Below are positions 52,388 to 60,518 of a stretch of 64,000 nt of DNA, piece by piece; position 1 is the first letter of the stretch, and each line of letters starts with the position of its first letter. This DNA comes from Sporosarcina sp. ANT_H38 (GTDB taxonomy: Bacteria; Bacillota; Bacilli; Bacillales_A; Planococcaceae): positions 434,001-498,000 of the forward strand of contig NZ_VOBC01000002.1 of assembly GCF_008369195.1 (NCBI RefSeq), written 5' to 3'. The notes below the pieces were generated by a model, which was given only the letters and a program-made list of their open reading frames with translations, ran no database searches and was not told where the DNA came from. The position numbers and the translations under genes were made by a program.

Positions 52388-52669
52388 TCATAATCTGATG
52401 GAAACTTTTGTCCCATCCTTCGCTTTGACATCAACTAACTCAAGTCCTTTATTCTTTTTCAGTTCGTTCACAATATTTCTAAGGTCTTTTTTGTTTATTG
52501 GTGGCATCGTAAAGGATTGTTCTTTATCCTTCATGGACACCTTTACCCCCTTGTTGATCAATCGATTTACGAGTTCTGAAGAAATAATACAAATACCTAT
52601 GTTGAGAATCACATAAGGAACTGGAATCCAGAGCCTTACTCCTTTTGTTTTCACCTTTACTTTTAGCAT
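52388..52669 (-). CDS. Small protein, third gene of the DUF2089 operon
   Basis: 93 residues. A hydrophobic stretch (LWIPVPYVILNIGICIISSELV) precedes a basic C-terminal domain (INKKDLRNIVNELKKNKGLEL). The C-terminus, VDVKAKDGTKVSIRL, resembles the end of the upstream protein (IVDIKSANGDIISIAIE), suggesting the two share an ancestral domain of the YvlB/SHOCT-like kind. One membrane-associated helix is likely. Starts 9 bases after the upstream stop, with AGGG as SD. Function unknown. Confidence 0.75.
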   Translation of the reverse strand: MLKVKVKTKGVRLWIPVPYVILNIGICIISSELVNRLINKGVKVSMKDKEQSFTMPPINKKDLRNIVNELKKNKGLELVDVKAKDGTKVSIRL

Positions 52670-52678
52670 ATAAATACC

Positions 52679-53065
52679 CTATTCAATCGCGATTGAAATA
52701 ATATCGCCATTCGCAGATTTAATATCCACAATTTGACCATCTAATTCATTTTCGATTGCTTCCAAAATTAAACGTATATCGATATCCTTTACGTACTTTT
52801 CCGATTGTGGAATATTTGCAGCGATACTGTGCCCAGCTAACAATACAACTTTTACAAGTTTAATTGGCAAATTGACAGTAACATTATCATTTTCCGCTGT
52901 TACAATACGTACTTTCAATGTTTTGTCCATGTATACAGGTGCTTTGGAAGCAAGATTAGCTCCAGATTCCCGAGTATTTAACACATGGATCAATTCAGAA
53001 GCTTTTGCTGCATCAATTTTACCTTCTTGCACCATTGTGATTATCTTTTCAATTTCTGCACTCAA
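52679..53065 (-). CDS. SHOCT-like domain protein
   Basis: 128 residues. The N-terminal helix-turn MVQEGKIDAAKASELIHVL is a SHOCT-like/YvlB N-terminal motif. The second part, about 45-128, is predicted alpha/beta: LKVRIVTAENDNVTVNLPIKLVK, then IRLILEAIENELDGQIVDI. TTG start with GGGGGAATC upstream. Lies 12 bp after the DUF2089 gene; that protein also ends in a SHOCT-like motif (MLESGEITPEEAIRLL). Cytosolic. Possibly part of an envelope-sensing module by analogy with yvlB operons (inference). Confidence 0.8.
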   Translation of the reverse strand: MSAEIEKIITMVQEGKIDAAKASELIHVLNTRESGANLASKAPVYMDKTLKVRIVTAENDNVTVNLPIKLVKVVLLAGHSIAANIPQSEKYVKDIDIRLILEAIENELDGQIVDIKSANGDIISIAIE

Positions 53066-53077
53066 AGTTGATTCCCC

Positions 53078-53443
53078 CTATTCATCTTTTAATAACCTAA
53101 TGGCTTCTTCGGGCGTTATTTCTCCGCTTTCCAACATAGCAACGACCTTTTTCTCATCTACTTCATTTTTCTTTTTTGTTTCATATCCAAGGGAACTAAC
53201 AACTTCACTCAACTTGCCACGAACAGTAGGATAGGAAATTCCCAGTTCTTTTTCAACTTCCTTAATATTTCCCCTACACATTAGAAATACTTCAACAAAG
53301 TGAAGCTGCTCATTCGATAACGATGCTAGTTTAGATAATTCGAATTCATTTTCAATAGTTGTGTGACAGTGAGAGCAGTGCAACTTCGTGATTTTTAGTG
53401 TTTCGCTACAGACAGGACATTGACTAATAACTTGATAGGCCAT
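53078..53443 (-). CDS. DUF2089 family putative regulator
   Basis: 121 residues. N-terminal zinc ribbon CPVCSETLKITKLHCSHCH (two CxxC pairs), then a helical HTH-like region (LSNEQLHFVEVFLMCRGNIKEVEKEL, GISYPTVRGKLSEV) and a C-terminal SHOCT-like hairpin. The family is described as predicted transcriptional regulators. First gene of a three-gene operon, probably autoregulated. ATG start; GGGGG upstream at long spacing. No effector domain visible. Confidence 0.88.
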   Translation of the reverse strand: MAYQVISQCPVCSETLKITKLHCSHCHTTIENEFELSKLASLSNEQLHFVEVFLMCRGNIKEVEKELGISYPTVRGKLSEVVSSLGYETKKKNEVDEKKVVAMLESGEITPEEAIRLLKDE

Positions 53444-53611
53444 AATAAAAGCTTTTTCCCCCTTTCATTTGTATTCATTGTATATCAAATAATTCATCAA
53501 ATCAACAACGCAAATTAATATTATTAATACAAAAATTAATAATATTGATTTATCAGTTCTCCTCAATTCACAAAAGTGATTAAAGCATTAATTACTTTTA
53601 TATCTACTACC
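53444..53611. other. Promoter region of the DUF2089 operon
   Basis: Very AT-rich. Overlapping copies of AATTAATATTATTAA-type sequence near 53515-53545 form an imperfect palindrome that could be an operator. Confidence 0.35.
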
Positions 53612-53882
53612 AATTGAATCAATTTCACAATTACTTATTTCATGTATAAAGACGAACGATATAATTCATCTACCAGTTCATTGTCCGTCAATTTTACGGA
53701 CTACTCTCGTTGATTGTAGCGGAAGATGGCGACTCCTGCGGGAACAGCGCGAGCTGAAGACCCCGCAGGAGTGAAATGACGAGGAGGCTGAAGCCGTGCC
53801 CGCGGAAAGCGTCCATCTGAAGCGGAAATCAACATTGTTCGTTTTTCCCGTTTAATAATCCTATTATGAAATTGATTCAATT
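53612..53882 (-). repeat. Repeat R1, copy 2: complete, 271 bp
   Basis: Bounded by near-perfect 19-bp terminal inverted repeats, AATTGAATCAATTTCAYAA, at 53612-53630 and 53864-53882. The core has GACTCCTGCGGGAAC and CCCGCAGGAGT arms. It is the inverted counterpart of the copy at 2410-2680. No ORF and no clear target duplication. Confidence 0.85.
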
Positions 53883-53901
53883 AAGTGTTATTTTTTAAAA
53901 A

Positions 53902-53943
53902 AAGGTTAGAAAGGACAATGAAATGCATGTCCTTTCTAACCTT
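53902..53943 (-). terminator. Intrinsic terminator
   Basis: A 16-bp perfect stem, AAGGTTAGAAAGGACA, with a 10-base loop; eight T follow on the minus strand. Serves the aminotransferase gene. Confidence 0.9.
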
Positions 53944-53970
53944 GTATGTTTACCTTGTGTTTAAACCCGC

Positions 53971-55146
53971 TTACTCCATTGCATAAATTTCTAACTTACT
54001 TAATTGGTCAACCGCTTTTTGCAGTGCATCCACTTTCTGAACGAGTGCTAATCGGACGAACCCGACGCCTTCAGTGCCGAATATACTTCCGGGAACCATG
54101 ACGACTCCACATTGTTCGATGACTTTGAAGACGAATTCCTTGTCGTCCATGTCAAAAGGATATTTCGCCCACACAAACATGCCTCCATTTGAAGGTGTTA
54201 CAGACCAACCTATTTCAGTTAAACCGTTCATTAACACTTTGTGACGCGCTGAAAATTCATTTCGCAGACGTTGTGTAATCTCTTCTGCATTGTCCAGCGC
54301 AGTAGCTGCAGCTTCTTGTATTGGACCAAACGTTCCAAAATCTAAATTCGATTTAAGCTGTTTGATAATGCGAATCATCTCGGCATTGCCGACAATATAG
54401 GCGATGCGGGCACCCGCAAGACTGAAGCTCTTCGATAAAGAATTGATTTCCATCCCGACTTCCATTGCACCGGGCGTTGATAGGAAACTGATTGGAGAAT
54501 CGCCTGTAAAATAATACTCCGAATAGGCTGCGTCATGAAGAACTATGATGTTATGTTTCTTCGCAAACGCAACAACTTTATCAAAAAATGTCGCATCAGG
54601 CAAAGCTGGAACAGGATTTCCGGGTAAATTTAAAATAAGTAATTTTGCTTTTTGTGCGATAAAATCTGGAATCTCATCCAAATTAGGCAAAAATCCGTTT
54701 TCTGCACGCAATGGCATTTCGTATGGAACAGCACCAGCAAGCTTGATGCCAGCTTCATATGCCACATAGGCAGGATTCGTAGTGAGCACGATATCTCCTT
54801 CATTACAAAAGGCCAGCGGCAGATGGACCAGTCCTTCTTGCGACCCCATCGTTTGAATGATTTCCGTTTCAGGGTTCAGCGTAATACCGGAACGACGTTT
54901 GTAATAATTCGCGACAGCTTCATTAAATCGTTTTGTTCCATTTAGTGTATAGCCGTATGTATTTTCCAAAGCACTTTGTTCCGATAATACCCGCCTTACC
55001 TTTTCGTCCGGCGGAAGGTCTGGGCTGCCCAAACTTAAATCTACAAGTTCGACCCCGTTCGCTTTTTTTGCTTCGGCAGCTGCTTTTAAATCACCGAAAA
55101 TAGCAGGGGCAAAAATGGACATTTTTTTTGAAGGTTCAATTTTCAA
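53971..55146 (-). CDS. Class I/II PLP-dependent aminotransferase
   Basis: 391 residues, fold type I, close to the LL-diaminopimelate/PatA-like group by its N-terminus (IFGDLKAAAEAKKANG, LVDLSLGSPDLPP). Visible: TYGYTLNGTKRFNEAVANYY, TNPAYVAYEAG, LILNLPGNPVPAL, VLHDAAYSEYYF (Asp contacting the pyridine N), NSLSKSFSLAGARIAY with PLP Lys, and FVRLAL with the carboxylate Arg. Note NPVPAL in place of the usual NP(T/P)NPTG. TTG start with AAGGAG 9-10 bases upstream. Monocistronic. The amino donor cannot be read from the sequence. Confidence 0.9.
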   Translation of the reverse strand: MKIEPSKKMSIFAPAIFGDLKAAAEAKKANGVELVDLSLGSPDLPPDEKVRRVLSEQSALENTYGYTLNGTKRFNEAVANYYKRRSGITLNPETEIIQTMGSQEGLVHLPLAFCNEGDIVLTTNPAYVAYEAGIKLAGAVPYEMPLRAENGFLPNLDEIPDFIAQKAKLLILNLPGNPVPALPDATFFDKVVAFAKKHNIIVLHDAAYSEYYFTGDSPISFLSTPGAMEVGMEINSLSKSFSLAGARIAYIVGNAEMIRIIKQLKSNLDFGTFGPIQEAAATALDNAEEITQRLRNEFSARHKVLMNGLTEIGWSVTPSNGGMFVWAKYPFDMDDKEFVFKVIEQCGVVMVPGSIFGTEGVGFVRLALVQKVDALQKAVDQLSKLEIYAME

Positions 55147-55302
55147 GTGAAAGCACTCCTTGTTTGCGGAAATTTGTTTTTAAGAAACATTTTACCACAA
55201 ACTGTATCACTATGGTGAAAAAGCTAAAAAGGCTATTGTTAAGCTCTGCCTTTCTAGCTTCTTATAGTCATATATCTAAATTCAGCAATATAGATTTGTC
55301 AT

Positions 55303-56001
55303 TTATGAAGAACTATTCCCTGTCATATATACTTCCTCATACGGTTGAATAATAACAAATCCTTCTCCAGAGAACTCCATTTGAATCGATTCTCCACTCC
55401 CTCGACCAAGGAGAGTTCTAAAGCTTATGTCTGTTCGGAATTCTGGTGTTAAATGGCCAGACCAGGCGACTGTCGCATTTGGATCTGTAATGACGGATTC
55501 ACCAGGTCTCACGAGTAGCGTTAACGGCTCAAAATGAGTCGTGATCGCAACCTTTCCTTTTCCTGTCAACGTCACGTTGAATAATCCGCCGGACATCATG
55601 CCAGCCACTTTTCTCATGAGTTTAATATCCCATTCAATCCCTGGTTCGAACGCAAGTAAATCATTACCATTCACTGTAATCGATTCATTATCCAAGTCGA
55701 AAATGGTGATTTTTTTCCCTTTATCAGCTAAGTACAACCTCCCATTCCCTGTTGCTTTCATCAATGAGGCACCTTCACCCGAGAGCGCTTTTTTAAACAT
55801 CATGCCTACTCCGTGCTCGAGCACTCTTTCCCGTTCGAATTTAATCTGCCCTGTATAAGAGATCATAGAGCCCGTCTTTGCCCAAACGAGGTCTCTTAAA
55901 TTCACTTCCAAAATGCGCGGTGTTTCCAGTTCAAAGTATTCGCTCTCACGTTCATCCTGTTGTGTCTGTCTAATGAACTCGTTAATTGTATACTTACTCA
56001 A
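55303..56001 (-). CDS. AIM24 family protein
   Basis: 232 residues of the AIM24/TIGR00266-like beta-sandwich family: RDLVWAKTGSMISYTGQIKFER, ALSGEGASLMKATGNGRLYLAD, GGLFNVTLTGKGKVAITTH and GEGFVIIQPYEEV. No signal peptide. Function unknown in bacteria. TTG start with GGGGAG 8 bases upstream. A second, longer-looped member starts at 63291. Monocistronic. Confidence 0.9.
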   Translation of the reverse strand: MSKYTINEFIRQTQQDERESEYFELETPRILEVNLRDLVWAKTGSMISYTGQIKFERERVLEHGVGMMFKKALSGEGASLMKATGNGRLYLADKGKKITIFDLDNESITVNGNDLLAFEPGIEWDIKLMRKVAGMMSGGLFNVTLTGKGKVAITTHFEPLTLLVRPGESVITDPNATVAWSGHLTPEFRTDISFRTLLGRGSGESIQMEFSGEGFVIIQPYEEVYMTGNSSS

Positions 56002-56256
56002 TTTATATCTCCCCTTCCATCCATCTACACTGCCTATACATACGTTCCAAAATGTAGAAAGATTCCATCAAGCAATTATTCTCTTTTCTATTCACCAAGA
56101 TTTTTAAATGAATAAAGGTTGAGGTATTGAATTTTGTATGTGAACTCATCGTAGGTGCCTTATAGGGGTAGCTGAAGCCATAAGGATGGCAAGGGCGCAC
56201 GGAGCTAGACACTGTTCCGTACCGAAAAACTTATACTTTCTTATCTTTCAAGAAAA
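56002..56256. other. Non-coding spacer with repeated motif
   Basis: Carries GTAGGTGCCTTATAGGGG followed by TAGCTGAAGCC (56152-56182), also found inverted near 21486-21516. No ORF. Confidence 0.4.
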
Positions 56257-56284
56257 AATCCTGATGGAAACACTCATCAGGATT
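56257..56284 (-). terminator. Intrinsic terminator
   Basis: AATCCTGATG / CATCAGGATT stem, TTTTTT on the minus strand; ends the lysine dehydrogenase/acyl-CoA dehydrogenase operon. Confidence 0.85.
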
Positions 56285-56290
56285 CCAATC

Positions 56291-57481
56291 TCACTCAAAC
56301 GGCCACTCAGGCAACCTATTACTCAACTTCTTATCTTCCCGATACCCAAGTACATATTCCGCCTGCATAATCGTATGAATTTCACGAGTCCCTTCATAAA
56401 TGACAGGTGCCTTAGAGTTACGCAGGAATCTTGCGACTGGATATTCATCTGAATAACCATAAGCGCCGTGAATCTGAAATGCGTCGTCTGCTGCTTTATT
56501 GGCAAAATCGCATGCCTGCCATTTCGCAAGCGATGTCTCACGCGTATTACGCAATCCGTTATTTTTCATGTCACCAGCACGGTAGACAAGAAGTCGGCTC
56601 ATTTGATAACCTGCTTCCATATTGGCAATCATCTGCTGAACGAGTTGATGTCTGCCGATTTCCTTACCAAACGTTTCCCGTTCATGACAGTACTTCACAC
56701 TTTCTTCGAGACAACCCATGATTAAGCCAACCGCTCCTGCAGCAACAGTGAAGCGACCATTATCTAGTGACGCCATGGCGATTTTGAATCCGTCACCTTC
56801 TTCACCTAATAAGTTCGCAGCCGGTATACGCATATCTTCGAAAAATAGTTCGCCCGTATTACCTGCACGGATACCGTATTTACCTTTAATCGCCTTCGAC
56901 GAAAACCCCGGTGTCGTCCGTTCCACGATGAACGCGCTAATCCCATGGTGCTTCTTCGATTTATTTGTGTAAGCGAAAACTAGGAAATGATCCGCAACAT
57001 CACAAAGGGAAATCCACGTTTTTTGACCGTTCAGCACATAGTCATCCCCGTCACGAACAGCGGTCGTCGCCATTGCCGCGACATCAGATCCTGCCCCCGG
57101 CTCTGTTAAACCGAATGCACCAATTTTCTCTCCTTTCGCTTGGGGAACGAGGTATTTCCTTTTCTGCTCTTCGTTTCCCCACTGCATAAGGCTCATGGAA
57201 TTCAATCCAATATGGACCGATACTGCTGTCCGGAACGCAGTATCCCCACGCTCTAGTTCTTCACACAAGATCGCAAGAGAATTATAGTCCATGCCGCTAC
57301 CACCATATTGTTCAGGTATGCAAACACCCATGAAGCCCAAATCCGCAAGTTTCTTCCAAATTGCCTGATCGAATCCGCCTTCTGCATCCCATTTTTGTAT
57401 ATGCGGCATAATTTCCGTATCGACGAACTGACGGGCCGTTTTTCTTAACATTAGCTGTTCTTCCGTAAATCCGAAATCCAC
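56291..57481 (-). CDS. Acyl-CoA dehydrogenase family protein
   Basis: 396 residues, full ACAD fold. N-terminal helical domain (FGFTEEQLMLRKTARQFVDTEI), FAD/substrate signature FGLTEPGAGSDVA and KTWISLCDVADHFLVFA, C-terminal domain with ETFGKEIGRHQLVQQMIANM, and catalytic Glu in VIYEGTREIHTIMQAEYVLG. FAD-dependent alpha-beta oxidation of an acyl-CoA. GTG 57481 is taken as start because AAGGGGGATGGAG precedes it and MDFGFTEEQ is the usual beginning; ATG 57505 would add eight residues. Encoded downstream of lysine dehydrogenase in one operon, so its substrate may come from lysine breakdown (inference). Confidence 0.93.
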   Translation of the reverse strand: MDFGFTEEQLMLRKTARQFVDTEIMPHIQKWDAEGGFDQAIWKKLADLGFMGVCIPEQYGGSGMDYNSLAILCEELERGDTAFRTAVSVHIGLNSMSLMQWGNEEQKRKYLVPQAKGEKIGAFGLTEPGAGSDVAAMATTAVRDGDDYVLNGQKTWISLCDVADHFLVFAYTNKSKKHHGISAFIVERTTPGFSSKAIKGKYGIRAGNTGELFFEDMRIPAANLLGEEGDGFKIAMASLDNGRFTVAAGAVGLIMGCLEESVKYCHERETFGKEIGRHQLVQQMIANMEAGYQMSRLLVYRAGDMKNNGLRNTRETSLAKWQACDFANKAADDAFQIHGAYGYSDEYPVARFLRNSKAPVIYEGTREIHTIMQAEYVLGYREDKKLSNRLPEWPFE

Positions 57482-57516
57482 TTCTCCATCCCCCTTCACA
57501 GACATCCTTTAGTTAT

Positions 57517-58683
57517 TCAGTCATACGTCTCATTCGACTCGATACTTTCTTTAATAACGACACCGCGTTTTTTCATCTCTTCTATATACAACTCACCAGG
57601 TATGATATTTTCGGGTGGATGGACTCCGCGTTTCGTAATTATGCCACTGCCAATCATTTGCGCCACGATAGAAATTGTATTAGCCGTCGCTCGAGCCATC
57701 GCAGTCTCATTTATCGACACGTCTTTCTCCGTAACTAGATCATATGCATATGTCACAGGCATTTCGTTTTTTTCACCGCTTACGATAACGCGCAGCAACA
57801 CCGCATCCGAATTCTTACCAAGTCGAAGTCGCGGCGACAAGTGCTCTCTCATGACATCACGTACTTTCACTTTATTACCCCCAACAGTCACTTCATTATC
57901 CCGTGACAGTAACCCTAAATCGACGAGCAGTTGGAATTTCTCCGCATGTCCTTTATAGCGGATCGTTTTGTATTCAAGTGTTTCCACGTTCGAGAACGAT
58001 TTTGTCAGTGTCGACGTACCGCCTGATGTATGGAACGCTTCAAGCTCACCGTATTTTTCAAAATGAATCATTTCGATTTCAGACAATGAAGGGACTTCCA
58101 ACAGTTGCCCATCCCGAATAACGTGGGAAGGATCAGTGTAATGATCGAACACGCCTTCCAATGAAAAGACGACATTATAATTAAGCGGCGGCTCCGGTTT
58201 TACAGGAATTCCCCCGACATACAATTTGATTGAATTTACTCTATCAAGTTTGCCTGCTCCATAACCAGTAAGAATGTTAATCATTCCAGGAGCTACCCCT
58301 AGATCCGGAATGATTGTGACACCTTTAGCAATCGCCTTGTCTGCAAGGTTAAGCACTGCATCTGTTGCACCACCTATATGTCCTCCAAGATCGATAGAAT
58401 GGACGCCGATTTCTACTGCAATACGCGCAACCTTTTCATTGAACGTATAGAACAGGGCATTGATGACGACATCCCCCAGTGCCATCACGTTGCTTAATTG
58501 CTCTTCGTTCTTTGCATCCAACAATAGGATATCGAGTTTTTCGGACATCAGTTCTTCAGCAAAGTCTTCTGCCTGTCTCACGTTCAAATCGGCCATATAT
58601 ACTTTATCTACATCTTTACTTTTCACTAGATCGCGTGCCGCCTCTTTCCCCATTAAACCTGCTCCGAGTATGACAACCTTCAT
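57517..58683 (-). CDS. L-lysine 6-dehydrogenase (saccharopine dehydrogenase-like)
   Basis: 388 residues. N-terminal Rossmann motif [18 protein letters not shown], then [74 protein letters not shown] and [14 protein letters not shown] recall the same blocks from Geobacillus L-lysine 6-dehydrogenase, including the C-terminal [14 protein letters not shown] and [10 protein letters not shown]. It oxidises lysine at the epsilon carbon with NAD to 2-aminoadipate semialdehyde/piperideine-6-carboxylate. ATG with AAGGGGATGGGG upstream. First gene of a two-gene operon with the acyl-CoA dehydrogenase. Confidence 0.88.
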   Translation of the reverse strand: MKVVILGAGLMGKEAARDLVKSKDVDKVYMADLNVRQAEDFAEELMSEKLDILLLDAKNEEQLSNVMALGDVVINALFYTFNEKVARIAVEIGVHSIDLGGHIGGATDAVLNLADKAIAKGVTIIPDLGVAPGMINILTGYGAGKLDRVNSIKLYVGGIPVKPEPPLNYNVVFSLEGVFDHYTDPSHVIRDGQLLEVPSLSEIEMIHFEKYGELEAFHTSGGTSTLTKSFSNVETLEYKTIRYKGHAEKFQLLVDLGLLSRDNEVTVGGNKVKVRDVMREHLSPRLRLGKNSDAVLLRVIVSGEKNEMPVTYAYDLVTEKDVSINETAMARATANTISIVAQMIGSGIITKRGVHPPENIIPGELYIEEMKKRGVVIKESIESNETYD

Positions 58684-58841
58684 TTCCCCATCCCCTTACA
58701 TTAGGTATTAGGCTATATCAATCTACGCCCGTTGCAATTTACTGCCCACGACAATTACCGAAAATGCTTATATCTATTGATTTCGACATCCCAAATCAAA
58801 TACCTCTAATTTTCAGACAACAAAGAAGTACGACAGCAACG
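58684..58841. promoter_or_regulatory. Presumed promoter region of the lysine dehydrogenase operon
   Basis: AT-rich stretch between an upstream terminator and the start codon. No clear hexamers or operator seen. Confidence 0.3.
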
Positions 58842-58873
58842 AAAAAACCCCGATAGACAAAGCTATTCGGGGG
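58842..58873 (-). terminator. Intrinsic terminator
   Basis: CCCCGATAG / CTATTCGGGG stem (one mismatch), TTTTTT on the minus strand. It lies beyond the decayed gene at 58995-59190 and probably once ended it. Confidence 0.8.
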
Positions 58874-58994
58874 CGGAAATTATTATTCATAATTTAGTTA
58901 CTATCCCATCAGCGGAAGCCTTCATCCCCAGTAATTGTTCAATGAATTCAGGCTAAGAGCGCCACTTCCTGTTGATATAAGGATGGATTTACAG

Positions 58995-59190
58995 CTAGTT
59001 TATTCTCAACTTACCTTCATTTAAATCGAGATAAATTCTAGATACACCGTAATCATTCTCCTCTAGGAAAATATGGAATATCCAGAAGCCTTGGAAAAGC
59101 ATCTTTTGGCGCATCTGCATCGATCATACTTTAAAAGAATGTATTTGCATCTTTAGCAACCCCACCATTTCTATCGATTCAGCACCCGGT
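58995..59190 (-). pseudogene. Possible decayed gene 3' end
   Basis: On the minus strand two fragments in different frames join naturally: MIDADAPKDAFPRLLDIPYF, then ENDYGVSRIYLDLNEGKLRI ending in TAG. A frameshift lies near 59060-59070, and a stop separates an earlier piece (NGGVAKDANTFF). The fragment sits just before a terminator on the same strand, as the tail of a former gene would. Family not recognised. Confidence 0.4.
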
Positions 59191-59222
59191 TCTTCCATTA
59201 CCAAAAGTCATTACAAATAACG

Positions 59223-59262
59223 AAAAACACCGCGCAGGTTCTTTTGAGCCCACGCGGTGTTT
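59223..59262 (-). terminator. Intrinsic terminator
   Basis: ACACCGCG(C) / CGCGGTGT stem with an inner stem and TTTTT on the minus strand, about 90 bases after the SEC-C gene. Confidence 0.8.
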
Positions 59263-59350
59263 CAGGTATAAAAGAAGATGTTCAAATCGTTTTAGCTTGT
59301 ACGTTATTAAGACTTAGTAAATATCAGTCCGGAGTTATTCTATTTCTACA

Positions 59351-60394
59351 TTATTCATTTATTTGTTGACGACTACGCTCGTACATTTCAATGACAAATT
59401 CGCGGATGTTATCTGCATGTTTCATCATTGAACTCGTCGATACAACGAACAACTTCGCAATCTCGGCATTCGTCAACTCTTCATCTTCCATAATTCCCAA
59501 ATCAATTGCTACAAAAAATACGGCGGCAGCAATGACGCCCGGTTTACGGAAATTAGGTCGCTCTTTCAAAAAGTACGTTACGATAATATTTCTCAGTAAC
59601 TCGCGCACTTCTTGAGAAGTACTTCTTAGCTCAAGTACATCATTAAGAATTCCGACTACCTCTTGTTGAACTGGGGTAAAGTCATGCTCTATGAGTTCAT
59701 CCACTGTACGGGAATCTCTGGCAAGCAGAATTTCGTATACATCTGCCATATGCTCATTATAGAACGCAACGCTTTTATCGAATCCACTAGCCTCCGCAAG
59801 TTCGACTATCTGTTTTTCGAACGAACCATTCCAGTCATTAATGAACATAAGTGAAGAAATTACGTAGATATCATTTTCAAGGTTCCGATTATCTGGCAAA
59901 ACAATTCCGAATATGAATGAATGCTCTTCAAGCAACATATCTGGTTTCTTTTCCAAATTGAACGTGCCCTCGCCAAGTATTTCTTGGACAACAACATATC
60001 CTTCCTTCTCCTCTTTCACCTTAGCAAACAAAACTATTGGGTCTTTCCATAACTCTAAAACAGATCGAACCGTTTCTCTTATCGGGCTATTCAATATTCT
60101 GAGGAGATGACGCTTCCATAGATCGCGCCGCGCAACGAATAAGAAATATTCACTAACAGCCTCTTCAATGTCATCTGGTCCCATCAGTTTACCGAGTTTA
60201 CTTTTCCAGTGTCTTCTATGGCTTTCAAACTCTGCTATATCTGACGGGTCCGTAGCTTGTTCATATGCACCAAAGACGATGCGCTCAAGCTCCTCGTCAA
60301 TAAGTACATCTAGTGGTGATTCATCTTTCTCCGCACAACACTTTTTATACTTTTTCCCGCTCCCACATGGACACGGATCGTTTCTTCCAACCAT
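59351..60394 (-). CDS. SEC-C motif protein
   Basis: 347 residues. The N-terminal SEC-C zinc motif VGRNDPCPCGSGKKYKKCC (CxC-x8-CC, Cys/Cys ligands) is as at the SecA C-terminus. The rest is all-helical with no domain I recognise (about 35-345), including LELWKDPIVLFAKVKEEKEGYVV-type beta content near 120-150 and a C-terminal helical part (LTNAEIAKLFVVSTSSMMKHADNI) that resembles a small HTH. Cytosolic. The frame extends to a TTG at 60412, but ATG 60394, directly before the zinc motif, is the more natural start. Possibly a ribosome- or translocase-linked factor (weak inference). Confidence 0.85.
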   Translation of the reverse strand: MVGRNDPCPCGSGKKYKKCCAEKDESPLDVLIDEELERIVFGAYEQATDPSDIAEFESHRRHWKSKLGKLMGPDDIEEAVSEYFLFVARRDLWKRHLLRILNSPIRETVRSVLELWKDPIVLFAKVKEEKEGYVVVQEILGEGTFNLEKKPDMLLEEHSFIFGIVLPDNRNLENDIYVISSLMFINDWNGSFEKQIVELAEASGFDKSVAFYNEHMADVYEILLARDSRTVDELIEHDFTPVQQEVVGILNDVLELRSTSQEVRELLRNIIVTYFLKERPNFRKPGVIAAAVFFVAIDLGIMEDEELTNAEIAKLFVVSTSSMMKHADNIREFVIEMYERSRQQINE

Positions 60395-60454
60395 TTTTCC
60401 ACGTCCTAACAATTATACGTTATCTAACTTTACGTTACACTTAATAATAACAGA

Positions 60455-60498
60455 AACAAAAAAACTCCGCATTGAGTATATATATACCCATGCGAAGC
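60455..60498 (-). terminator. Intrinsic terminator of the MFS gene
   Basis: CTTCGCAT...ATGCGGAG stem enclosing a GTATATATATAC palindrome; TTTTTTT on the minus strand. Confidence 0.85.
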
Positions 60499-60518
60499 AC
60501 TCCTTAATCTATTGCTTA

